From positions 1 through 25,207 of the forward strand of contig JALZUL010000057.1 in NCBI GenBank assembly GCA_023301665.1: a DNA stretch of 25,207 bases. Direction: 5' to 3'. The stretch is from Ascidiaceihabitans sp. (GTDB lineage: Bacteria; Pseudomonadota; Alphaproteobacteria; Rhodobacterales; Rhodobacteraceae). Numbering within the stretch: the first letter of the stretch is position 1; each line of letters begins with the position of its first letter. The translations under genes were made by a program, and so were the position numbers. Positions 1 through 6,090 of the stretch are shown here, piece after piece. A model generated the notes under the pieces. That model searched no databases, was not told the origin of the DNA, and saw nothing but the letters and a program-made list of their open reading frames with translations.

Positions 1-633
1 CAACTCTGGGTATTCTTTGAACTGTTGCGACAGGGTTAAGCCTGAGGGTTTCACAGTTTCACCAAGGTCGCGCCACACCAGAATGAACAGGGCACCTCCG
101 GCGACAAGAAACAGCCAGAAATTTGCGCGCCATCCGAATGCCTCGTCGAGGAGGCCGCCCAATGCGGGGCTGATCATTGGCACAACGGCCATGCCCATGG
201 TGACATAGGCAAGCATTGATGCGGAGCTTTCTTGATCGAATGAGTCGCGGATGACGGCGCGGCTCAAGACCATGCAGACTGCGATAGCGGCTTGGACCAT
301 ACGGAAGAATAGAAACGTCATGATGTTTGTTGCAAGAATGCAGCCAATGGTCGCCAGCAAGAAAATAGCTATACCGCCCAATAGGATAGGGCGGCGGCCG
401 TAGCGGTCTGAGATTGGCCCAATAAAGATTTGTAGCGTGCCGCTGACATACAAAAACAGCGGCACAGAGAGCGCCATAACCCCATCGGCGACCCCAAAGT
501 GTTTTGCCATTTGGGGTAGGCTGGGCAGGAATAGGTTCATCACCATCGCTGACATGCCTGCCAAAACGATCAGTGTGAAAATATGTGGTGGCGTGGTGCG
601 ATCGAGAAAACGGATCGAAGGGGATTTGCTCAT
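1..633 (-). CDS. Bcr/CflA-like MFS drug-efflux transporter (partial)
   Basis: This is the N-terminal 211 codons of an inner-membrane major facilitator; the rest runs off the left edge. The reading from 633 begins MSKSPSIRFLDRTTPPH and continues with about six hydrophobic segments. MFS motif A (GPISDRYGRRPILLGG) lies between segments 2 and 3, and there is a proline/glycine-rich segment (MAVVPMISPALGGLL) typical of Bcr/CflA proton antiporters. The expected role is proton-driven export of a small hydrophobic compound; the substrate cannot be read from sequence. An in-frame ATG at 669 is an alternative start, but I prefer 633 because, as I recall the family, homologues begin close to this point. 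No clear Shine-Dalgarno precedes either start. It is divergent from pccB and shares its upstream region, so the TTTGCA motifs there could affect both. The family call is firm, the start less so. Confidence 0.85.
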   Translation of the reverse strand, partial: MSKSPSIRFLDRTTPPHIFTLIVLAGMSAMVMNLFLPSLPQMAKHFGVADGVMALSVPLFLYVSGTLQIFIGPISDRYGRRPILLGGIAIFLLATIGCILATNIMTFLFFRMVQAAIAVCMVLSRAVIRDSFDQESSASMLAYVTMGMAVVPMISPALGGLLDEAFGWRANFWLFLVAGGALFILVWRDLGETVKPSGLTLSQQFKEYPEL

Positions 634-694
634 GCACCATCGGTATGTAGGCAAAATCGAGATGTCCATATGGGCTGTGATATCTAGTGGGAAA

Positions 695-746
695 TTTGCA
701 ACTTTGCAGTTTGCATACATAGAGCTGAATAATATTTGCAAATATT
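695..746. promoter_or_regulatory. Cluster of TTTGCA motifs, candidate ScfR/PccR operator
   Basis: TTTGCA occurs at 695, 703 and 710. A perfect 16-bp palindrome, AATATTTGCAAATATT, lies at 731-746 and contains TTTGCAAA. In Rhodobacter sphaeroides the short-chain fatty acyl-CoA regulator PccR is known to act at the pccB promoter through paired TTTGCAAA motifs. The spacing here is not an exact copy of the arrangement I recall (two TTTGCAAA separated by four bases). The palindrome lies upstream of the predicted pccB -35, as expected for an activator. Binding is inferred. Confidence 0.6.
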
Positions 747-771
747 CTAAATGGCCCTTTGGTCCAACGCT

Positions 772-801
772 TTGCTTTGATATGTCTGTTCGAAATATAC
801 T
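772..801 (+). promoter_or_regulatory. Candidate sigma-70 promoter of pccB
   Basis: A TTGCTT -35 (772-777), an 18-base spacer and a TATACT -10 (796-801) place the transcript start near 808. That is about 20 bases before the pccB ATG at 829. A GTGGGG purine-rich stretch (817-822) could serve as ribosome binding site. Confidence 0.45.
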
Positions 802-828
802 CTGGCGAAATCGCAAGTGGGGCCAACG

Positions 829-2361
829 ATGAAAGATATTCTGACAGAACTGAACGACCGTCGTGAGGCTGCACGCCTTGGCGGAGGTCAAAAACGGATC
901 GATGCACAGCATAAACGGGGCAAATTGACCGCCCGTGAGCGTATCGACCTGCTTTTGGATGAGGGCTCGTTTGAAGAATTTGATATGTTTGTGCGTCACC
1001 GTTGCACCGACTTTGGCATGCAAGAACAGAGGCCTGCAGGTGATGGTGTTGTCACTGGGTGGGGCACAATTAACGGTCGCATGGTCTATGTCTACTCACA
1101 GGATTTCACTGTTTTTGGTGGATCGTTGTCCGAGACACATGCCCAAAAGATATGCAAAATTCAGGACATGGCTGTTCAAAACGGTGCGCCGATCATTGGG
1201 ATCAACGACTCAGGTGGGGCGCGCATTCAAGAAGGTGTCGCGTCTTTGGCGGGGTACGCCGAAGTCTTTCAGCGTAATGTTTTGGCCTCTGGTGTTGTGC
1301 CGCAGATCAGTTTGATCATGGGGCCGTGCGCGGGCGGGGCTGTGTATTCTCCTGCAATGACCGACTTTATCTTTATGGTAAAAGACACGTCTTACATGTT
1401 TGTGACGGGACCGGACGTTGTCAAAACCGTCACCAACGAAGTGGTCACAGCGGAAGAGCTGGGTGGGGCTTCGACCCATACCAAAAAGTCTTCAGTGGCG
1501 GATGGCGCGTTTGAAAATGATGTCGAGGCGCTGGCTGAGGTACGTCGCCTTGTTGATTTCTTGCCGTTGTCCAATCGCGAGAAGCCACCTGTGCGCCCGT
1601 TCTTTGATGAACCGGGTCGAGTGGAGGCGTCTTTGGATACGTTGATCCCTGAGAATGCCAACACGCCGTATGACATGAAGGAGCTTATTTTTAAGCTTGG
1701 CGATGAGGGTGATTTTTACGAGATCCAAGAGGATTTTGCCAAGAACATCATCACCGGTTTTATGCGTCTTGAAGGACGTACGGTTGGTGTTGTGGCCAAT
1801 CAGCCGATGGTTCTTGCAGGTTGTCTGGACATTGATAGCTCGCGCAAAGCGGCCCGTTTTGTGCGGTTTTGCGATGCGTTTGAAATTCCGATTTTGACGC
1901 TTGTGGATGTGCCCGGTTTCTTGCCTGGGACCAGCCAGGAATATGGTGGTGTGATCAAGCACGGTGCGAAGTTGCTGTTTGCATATGGTGAGGCAACGGT
2001 GCCGAAAGTCACTGTTATTACACGTAAAGCTTACGGTGGGGCTTATGATGTTATGTCGTCCAAGCACCTGCGTGGCGATTTTAACTATGCATGGCCAACA
2101 GCAGAGATTGCGGTGATGGGGGCCAAGGGCGCAACTGAAATTATCCACCGCGCCGATCTGGGTGATGCGGATAAGATTGCCGCGCACGCAGCTGAATACG
2201 AAGACCGCTTTGCAAATCCATTTGTGGCGGCCGAGCGCGGGTTCATTGACGAGGTGATCCAGCCGCGTTCAACGCGCAAGCGTGTGAGCCGCGCTTTTGC
2301 ATCGTTGCGGGGGAAATCACAGCAGAACCCGTGGAAAAAACACGACAATATCCCGCTCTGA
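829..2361 (+). CDS. pccB: Propionyl-CoA carboxylase beta subunit (carboxyltransferase)
   Basis: This is the carboxyltransferase subunit of biotin-dependent propionyl-CoA carboxylase. It moves CO2 from carboxybiotin on PccA to propionyl-CoA to give (S)-methylmalonyl-CoA in the cytoplasm. The 510 aa match the family length. Two crotonase-like halves are visible. The N half has NDSGGARIQEG (126-136) and GPCAGGAVYSP (165-175), the glycine-rich oxyanion-hole loops. The C half has DVPGFLPGTSQEYGG (360-374) and KAYGGAYDVM (400-409). Asp407 falls in the position that, in Streptomyces PccB/AccB work, favours propionyl-CoA over acetyl-CoA (recalled family knowledge). The ATG at 829 is preferred over an in-frame GTG at 817, because the protein then begins MKDILTEL as related proteins do. 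It is the first gene of the locus, and the next gene starts 3 bases after its stop. Confidence 0.96.
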   Translation: MKDILTELNDRREAARLGGGQKRIDAQHKRGKLTARERIDLLLDEGSFEEFDMFVRHRCTDFGMQEQRPAGDGVVTGWGTINGRMVYVYSQDFTVFGGSLSETHAQKICKIQDMAVQNGAPIIGINDSGGARIQEGVASLAGYAEVFQRNVLASGVVPQISLIMGPCAGGAVYSPAMTDFIFMVKDTSYMFVTGPDVVKTVTNEVVTAEELGGASTHTKKSSVADGAFENDVEALAEVRRLVDFLPLSNREKPPVRPFFDEPGRVEASLDTLIPENANTPYDMKELIFKLGDEGDFYEIQEDFAKNIITGFMRLEGRTVGVVANQPMVLAGCLDIDSSRKAARFVRFCDAFEIPILTLVDVPGFLPGTSQEYGGVIKHGAKLLFAYGEATVPKVTVITRKAYGGAYDVMSSKHLRGDFNYAWPTAEIAVMGAKGATEIIHRADLGDADKIAAHAAEYEDRFANPFVAAERGFIDEVIQPRSTRKRVSRAFASLRGKSQQNPWKKHDNIPL

Positions 2362-2364
2362 TCG

Positions 2365-2718
2365 ATGGCAAAGGGGTGGCATATAACAAAAGGCGACGGG
2401 CAGGTGACGGTATCACGGCAACTGCCAGCGCGCTTTGACGTCGCAGCAACGACGCAGCTAGAGGGTGGCAATTCGGTGCGTTTGGCCACGCAAATCCGGC
2501 AGGATTTGTGGCGGGCTTTGCAAAACTTGCGCGGCTTTTCACCGGTGGTTCAAATCACAACGGTTGAGGGTGGTGTGCATGTGGAAGCAGGAGGGCAATT
2601 GCTGGGCAAGGTCGCGCCGAACATAGAGGTCAGGATTGCGTCAGTGTTGGAAAATCCCGACAATCGCAGGCGATGGCTGAAATGTGCGGGATATCAACGG
2701 TTTAAGGGTTCTGTATAA
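2365..2718 (+). CDS. Conserved hypothetical protein, 117 aa, downstream of pccB
   Basis: A small cytoplasmic-looking protein with no signal peptide or membrane segment. It starts 3 bases after the pccB stop, and its TAA shares bases with the ATG of the next gene (TAATG at 2716-2720), so it is very probably translated as part of the pccB transcript. The sequence is mixed alpha/beta in character, with a basic C-terminus (NRRRWLKCAGYQRF). I see no catalytic motif and do not recognise a named domain. A role linked to the carboxylase is suggested only by its place and coupling. Confidence 0.75.
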   Translation: MAKGWHITKGDGQVTVSRQLPARFDVAATTQLEGGNSVRLATQIRQDLWRALQNLRGFSPVVQITTVEGGVHVEAGGQLLGKVAPNIEVRIASVLENPDNRRRWLKCAGYQRFKGSV

Positions 2719-3113
2719 TGTCGGTATTACGTCGGTATTGCGTCGGTGTTTGTGCGCTGTTTTGTGCGGGTGGTTTGCATGCGCAAGAGGTCCCGTCGGG
2801 GCAGCCTGTGACCTTGCAAGAGGTTCTGATTGACCAGGTCAACGGCGAGGAGTGGTTGCGTTTCCGCTTTGTCGCCCCGCAGATCGCGCGCGCTTTAGGT
2901 GGGATATCGCATGATGTGGTCAGTCTGGATATCGAGCATTTATGCGCGGATTTCGCGCTGCCGTATATGAGCGAATTTGAACTGCCGAGCGCGTTGGTTG
3001 TCATTTCTCTTGCCGACCAAGAGACAGAATTCGGAGCGCCCAATCCCGAAGCCACACAGTTTTTCGAAGCTTTTCGTGTTCAAAACGAAACCTGCATCTG
3101 GGAGGCATTCTAA
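2718..3113 (+). CDS. Secreted hypothetical protein, 131 aa (possibly DUF6497-like)
   Basis: It begins with a typical Sec signal peptide: basic MSVLRRY, a hydrophobic core (VGVCALFCAGG) and a likely cut at LHA|QE, residues 21-23. A mature periplasmic protein of about 108 aa would result. The mature part contains two cysteines (in EHLCADF and NETCIW) that could form a disulfide. The ATG overlaps the preceding stop, so translation is probably coupled to that of the gene before it. I recall proteins of this appearance in this locus in other Rhodobacterales under a domain of unknown function, but I cannot confirm the family here. Function unknown; the coding call is good because of the signal peptide, the coupling and the length. 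Confidence 0.72.
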   Translation: MSVLRRYCVGVCALFCAGGLHAQEVPSGQPVTLQEVLIDQVNGEEWLRFRFVAPQIARALGGISHDVVSLDIEHLCADFALPYMSEFELPSALVVISLADQETEFGAPNPEATQFFEAFRVQNETCIWEAF

Positions 3114-3180
3114 TGGCACCACTATATGTAGCGCAGTCTACTGGTATTTTTCACCGATTTGAGGCTTTAGAGACACATCT

Positions 3181-3208
3181 TTGCCTATCGGTACGATATG
3201 CGTATATT
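3181..3208 (+). promoter_or_regulatory. Candidate promoter with an inverted repeat in its spacer
   Basis: TTGCCT (3181-3186), a 16-base spacer and TATATT (3203-3208) form a plausible sigma-70 promoter. Overlapping the -35 and the spacer is the inverted repeat TATCG-GTA-CGATA (3186-3198), well placed for a repressor. It would start a transcript near 3215 that leads into the 48-aa lipoprotein gene, or makes a short RNA ending at 3307. Confidence 0.4.
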
Positions 3209-3214
3209 TTTCAT

Positions 3215-3307
3215 AAGGATTCACCTATGTTCCCCTCAGGGATTTCCCAAGAAACCCTTACCTCAAATACAGGCGTGTCGGTGCAATCTGCACTGAGGCA
3301 CCTTTTT
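3215..3307 (+). ncRNA. Candidate structured leader or small RNA ending in a terminator
   Basis: Between the promoter candidate and the lipoprotein gene the RNA can form several structures. Hairpin 1 pairs AGGG-TTTC with GAAACCCT (3238-3258) around the tetraloop CCAA, with one bulged A. Hairpin 2 is GTGCA-ATC-TGCAC (3281-3293). An alternative terminator pairs GGTGC (3280-3284) with GCACC (3298-3302), followed by TTTTT (3303-3307). Hairpin 2 and the terminator use the same GTGC, so they exclude each other, as in attenuators. CCTCAG (3234-3239) can also pair with CTGAGG (3293-3298). It could be a stand-alone sRNA of about 90 nt or the lipoprotein leader. No known riboswitch class was recognised. 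Confidence 0.3.
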
Positions 3308-3327
3308 AGAAGTTACAGGAGACTCAG

Positions 3328-3474
3328 ATGTCAAAGAGCATCAAACTATTGGCTACATTCGGCTTTATCGCTGTTGTTGCTGCCTGTGCGCGCGAGCAGC
3401 AGGTCGAAGAATTTGTCGTTGTTGATCCAGCCCCTATTTCGGTTGAGCCAACACACACAGGCAAATACAAGTAA
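3328..3474 (+). CDS. 48-aa lipoprotein inside the pcc locus
   Basis: A very small gene with a strong ribosome binding site (AGGAG at 3317-3321, 6 bases before the ATG). The product starts MSKSIKLLATFGFIAVVAACA. This is a lipoprotein signal peptide: a Lys-containing N-terminus, a hydrophobic core, and a lipobox-like VAAC with Cys20 as the acylation site. The mature part is only about 29 aa (REQQVEEFVVVDPAPISVEP and a short basic tail). As I recall, similar small proteins stand between pccB and pccA in other Rhodobacterales. An outer-membrane or periplasmic-face location is inferred. Function is unknown; the mature peptide is too short for a folded enzyme. A hairpin follows the stop by 8 bases. 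Confidence 0.72.
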   Translation: MSKSIKLLATFGFIAVVAACAREQQVEEFVVVDPAPISVEPTHTGKYK

Positions 3475-3482
3475 TCTACTTA

Positions 3483-3508
3483 CGAAGTGGGCGTCTGCGC
3501 CCACTTCG
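3483..3508 (+). terminator. Perfect 11-bp hairpin after the 48-aa lipoprotein gene
   Basis: CGAAGTGGGCG (3483-3493), loop TCTG, then CGCCCACTTCG (3498-3508). The stem is perfect, but no T-run follows directly (the next bases are ACCCTAACAGG). It may therefore be a weak terminator, or a 3' stabilising or processing hairpin. Confidence 0.6.
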
Positions 3509-3570
3509 ACCCTAACAGGTTTTAAGACATCACCCCGATACGATGGCCAATTGGCAGGGGGGGCAGCAAC

Positions 3571-3918
3571 ATGCTGAAACATCGCGGTTTCCCGGGCCGA
3601 CTTCGGGGTACAGATTTCCAATTCACATTGCGCCGTGCCAACCCCAAAGGGGCGACACCGATCACCCGTCGTGAGCGTAAGAATGATCGCAGACCAGCGG
3701 ATCGCCGTGCGGATGCAGGCTTTATGGAAGCACTGTGGGAGCAGTTTGGTGAGCATCCGTTTGAGCGCGGTAATCTAGATGCAGGGCGTTTGTCGTGGTT
3801 GTTTGGCCGCGAAGTCATTCCAGCAGAAGAAGACTTTGATCCAGAAGATTATGAAGCATTGTTGGTCATTGATGTGGCTATCGCCCGCGCGAATTTCCCC
3901 GAAGCAATCGGAGAATAA
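3571..3918 (+). CDS. Hypothetical protein, 115 aa, in the pcc locus
   Basis: A small soluble protein with a strongly basic N-terminal third (MLKHRGFPGRLRGTDFQF, then TRRERKNDRRPADRRADAG) and an acidic C-terminal part (EEDFDPEDYEALLVIDVAIA). There is no signal peptide, membrane segment or recognised domain. A purine-rich AGGGGGGG stretch (3556-3563) precedes the ATG at 3571. It sits between the hairpin after the 48-aa lipoprotein and the structured gap at 3919-4249. The charge split could suit binding to nucleic acid or a protein partner, but this is a guess. Coding is supported by the intact frame and a protein-like composition. Confidence 0.6.
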   Translation: MLKHRGFPGRLRGTDFQFTLRRANPKGATPITRRERKNDRRPADRRADAGFMEALWEQFGEHPFERGNLDAGRLSWLFGREVIPAEEDFDPEDYEALLVIDVAIARANFPEAIGE

Positions 3919-4249
3919 GCGCAATGACGCCGCAGTCCTCTCAAAACCAGCAAGTGTTGGCCGGTTTGTCGGCGATTACTGCGTGTGGGTTGGAGGATCT
4001 TATCGGTTCGTGCGAGCGTCATGGAGCGGAACCTGTGTCGGGTTATCTCGATGCGGGGAGCACTCATTTCCGTACCCCTTCCCCTCACGGGCGGCCGGTG
4101 CTTTTTGGCATCGCGCTGCCCGTTTTTTTTCCTGATAACTGTTTGTTTTGGCAGGGTTTTGCTGGTTTGCAGGAGCGGGTGAGACATCACTTGCATACTG
4201 AGGCGAAAAGGTCATTTCTATCTGCAAAAGAAGAAGCAGGAGAAACGAC
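3919..4249 (+). other. 331-bp gap with a strong terminator and no convincing gene
   Basis: No reading frame here looks protein-like with a stop before the terminator at 4088-4130. A plus frame opening at ATG 3924 reads straight through the terminator and on across the following genes, so it is not accepted. The 170 bases between the stop at 3918 and the hairpin may be a long 3' UTR, the remains of a gene, or a short non-coding RNA. The 120 bases after the terminator form the leader of the 68-aa lipoprotein gene; I see no clear promoter in it. Confidence 0.5.
4088..4130 (+). terminator. Strong intrinsic terminator
   Basis: CGGGCGGC (4088-4095) pairs with GCTGCCCG (4115-4122), with one G-U pair. 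Inside, GGTGC and GCATC form a second stem around a T-rich loop. Eight T follow (4123-4130). It is the best terminator in the window, yet the nearest upstream stop codon is about 170 bases away. Confidence 0.85.
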
Positions 4250-4456
4250 ATGTCTATCAAATTTCACGCAATTGTCCTTGGCGCCGCTGCGACCCTTGCA
4301 GGGTGCGGTGAAACGGGCACCAATCAGGCGTTGCTTGGCGGTGCGGCGGGCGCAGGGATTGCGGTCGTGGCGGATGCCAACCCGATCAAAGGCGCGGTCA
4401 TCGGGGCCGCGGGCAATTTTGTCTACTGTCAGGCCAACCCGAGAAAATGTAACTAG
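4250..4456 (+). CDS. 68-aa glycine-rich lipoprotein
   Basis: The ribosome binding site AGGAG (4238-4242) stands 7 bases before the ATG. The product MSIKFHAIVLGAAATLAGCG has a classic lipobox, LAGC, with Cys19 as the lipidation site. The mature part is rich in Gly/Ala with GxxxG-like spacing (GGAAGAG, GAVIGAAG, around residues 30-56), resembling the glycine-zipper segments of small outer-membrane lipoproteins. It ends in a short tail with two cysteines (YCQANPRKCN) that may pair. It lies between a strong upstream terminator and a shared terminator with the porin, so it is probably transcribed alone. Function unknown; an envelope role is inferred from the lipobox and zipper. Confidence 0.8.
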   Translation: MSIKFHAIVLGAAATLAGCGETGTNQALLGGAAGAGIAVVADANPIKGAVIGAAGNFVYCQANPRKCN

Positions 4457-4522
4457 GGCTGCAGCAGATTTAGCTGATGTGACCAAAGACCCGGCGACAG
4501 CGAGGCTGCACCGGATCTTTGT

Positions 4523-4560
4523 AAATGCGAAATCGAGGGAAAAGCTCTCTTCGCATTTTT
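4523..4560. terminator. Bidirectional terminator between lipoprotein and porin
   Basis: AAATGCGAA (4523-4531) and TTCGCATTT (4550-4558) form a stem, with T at 4556-4560 for plus transcripts. The reverse complement also has T-rich bases after the stem, serving the minus-strand porin that ends at 4569. The two genes converge here. Confidence 0.75.
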
Positions 4561-4568
4561 CCCGTTGT

Positions 4569-5624
4569 TTAGAAGCGGAAGGTGATGGACGTACCGATGC
4601 GGTCTGCATCTACGGACGTGCCAAGGTTGTCAGTCGCTTCACCGCGGATGTATTCAACACCGATCGAGATGTTGTCGACAGGGCTGTAAATCGCGTTGAT
4701 GTGCAGGGATTCAACTTCGCTGAGTGCACCCGCATCGTAGTCTTCGTTACCGTAAGCGATACCAACGTTCCATTTTTCGCCGATGTCTTGACGGTATTCG
4801 AGGGTGTAACCGTCAACATCAACCGCGTCGCCGTTGTCAATGCTAGCGCCACCACCGATCAAGAGATTGCCAAGGCCATCGCCAGTGACGAATGTGGCAC
4901 CGAAGCTACCACCTTTCCAAGGTTGGAACGTACCGGACACTGTAAAGGCGCTGTTGCTAACGTCGTCGTTCCCGTTCGAGACAGAACCGGCCAAAGCGGC
5001 CGCACGAATGGAGTAGTTTTCGCCGTTGTATTGCGCAGCAGCTGTCGCGACTGGATCGTTAGAGAACGTGGAAGGTCCGTTGGCTTGCTCAAGGGAGAAG
5101 CTGTAATCAAGATCGCCCACGCTGCTCGAGTAGCGAATTTGTGGAACACGCGCGAAAGTCACACCAACTGGGCCGTTAAAGTCCAGGCTGGTCGGGTAGT
5201 GGGACAGTGGCATGAAGTTGGTCCAAGTTTGACCAATCGTCCAGTTGTTCAACTGGATGTTCGCGTGGCGCAAACGCAGCTCAGAGGACCCGCCGGAGCC
5301 GAACAAGTCATATTCCAATTGCCCGTTGATGGTACCGATGTCGGTTTGTTGCGCAAGGCGGAAGCCAAAACGGGACACGCGGACAGAGGTGTCGAAAGTG
5401 CCGTCAGTTTCAGTCAAGCTTGCCAAGTTCCCAGCTTGAGACAGGTCGCCTTGTTCGCGATCAAAGTCATAGAACGCTTCGACACGGACAAAGCCGTAAA
5501 ATGTCAGGGCGGTGTTTGGCGTGATGTTAAAAGTCTTCAGTTTGCCTTCTTCGGCGAAAGCGGATGTTCCGCTTACACCGATGCTCATCGCGACGGCCAT
5601 TATGCCTTTGGTGATGGTTTTCAT
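4569..5624 (-). CDS. DcaP-like outer-membrane porin
   Basis: A 351-aa outer-membrane beta-barrel protein. From the ATG at 5624 it starts MKTITKGIMAVAMSIGVSG, a Sec signal peptide with a likely cut at SAFA|EE (near residue 24). The mature part has alternating beta-strand patterns (FYGFVRVEAFYDFDRE, VSRFGFRLAQQTD, GQLEYDLFG) and ends in Phe (TSITFRF), the usual barrel-assembly signal. FYGFVRVEAFYD resembles the opening of DcaP-type trimeric porins; DcaP itself is linked to dicarboxylate uptake in Acinetobacter. Substrate here is unproven. AAAGGA lies upstream of the start. An upstream in-frame start at 5717 would place 31 residues before the signal peptide and is rejected. The gene uses no TTA, CTA or TCA codons, a strong bias that suggests high expression. 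It interrupts the plus-strand pcc locus. Confidence 0.85.
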   Translation of the reverse strand: MKTITKGIMAVAMSIGVSGTSAFAEEGKLKTFNITPNTALTFYGFVRVEAFYDFDREQGDLSQAGNLASLTETDGTFDTSVRVSRFGFRLAQQTDIGTINGQLEYDLFGSGGSSELRLRHANIQLNNWTIGQTWTNFMPLSHYPTSLDFNGPVGVTFARVPQIRYSSSVGDLDYSFSLEQANGPSTFSNDPVATAAAQYNGENYSIRAAALAGSVSNGNDDVSNSAFTVSGTFQPWKGGSFGATFVTGDGLGNLLIGGGASIDNGDAVDVDGYTLEYRQDIGEKWNVGIAYGNEDYDAGALSEVESLHINAIYSPVDNISIGVEYIRGEATDNLGTSVDADRIGTSITFRF

Positions 5625-6090
5625 GATGTTTCCTTTAGTCTTGAGGTCTGCAGCTTTTTGTCGCAGCTGCCTCACGCTCACACCTTGGTGGTTCACGTAC
5701 CAATCAAGGGTGATCACCGAAATAGGACTAAGTGTGATCTTGTCCCTAGGCTCACGGGTTTCGTGAACATGCGTGAGCGATCAGGAGCCATAAAGAAGGG
5801 CCATTTCTGCTCTCGTTCACGGGATAGGCGAAAGGCACGCTCACTCACAAAAGAGCCTGCGCGATCTGCACGTGATCGCCAGGTTGTTGCAAGAAAGCTA
5901 CTGGGGTGTCTGGTTTGGAGACCGCAAAATTTGCCAGATGCGGTTCCTTTTGGTGCGACTCGGCTCCAAGAAATGAGTGATGTAACTGTGCAACGTTTAT
6001 GGTTTTTGGGATTACGTGATGTTAATTCGCGTCAACCTATGTTACATGGCGCTCAATGGGCGAAAACAGCCCAATTGAGAGGTATTTTTT
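5625..6090. promoter_or_regulatory. 466-bp porin/lipoprotein upstream region with many TCAC/GTGA half-sites
   Basis: No gene is seen. Repeated TCAC or GTGA words crowd 5671-5879: CTCACGCTCAC (5671), GTTCACG (5691), the palindrome GGTGATCACC (5709-5718), GTGTGATC (5732), the inverted repeat TCACG-GGTTT-CGTGA (5752-5766), GCGTGAGC (5771-5778), GTTCACGGG (5815), CACGCTCACTCAC (5836), and GCGATC-TGCACGT-GATCGC (5861-5879). A 6-bp hairpin, GCAGCT/AGCTGC (5650-5670), lies in the probable porin leader. GCAAA-A-TTTGC (5924-5934) lies nearer the plus-strand lipoprotein. I could not fix a convincing promoter for either gene. Confidence 0.5.
6052..6090 (+). promoter_or_regulatory. Hairpin overlapping the ribosome binding site of the 44-aa lipoprotein gene
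   Basis: CTCAATGGGC (6052-6061) pairs with GCCC-A-ATTGAG (6069-6079; one bulged A) around loop GAAAACA. The probable ribosome binding site GAGAGG (6077-6082) begins inside the right arm, and six T follow (6085-6090) just before the ATG. It could be an intrinsic terminator ending an upstream transcript, or a structure that hides the ribosome site. Confidence 0.5.

Noticed and set aside
59..907. A 282-codon minus-strand open frame opposite the pccB start.
   Set aside because: It is a shifted frame over the MFS transporter; the translation is rich in His, Arg and Pro without hydrophobic segments, while the neighbouring frame gives a clear MFS protein starting at 633.
3113..3577. A 154-codon plus-strand frame after the secreted 131-aa protein, with a TAATG junction.
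   Set aside because: The translation is low-complexity and changes character along its length. It overlaps the well-supported 48-aa lipoprotein in another frame, the hairpins and the candidate promoter.
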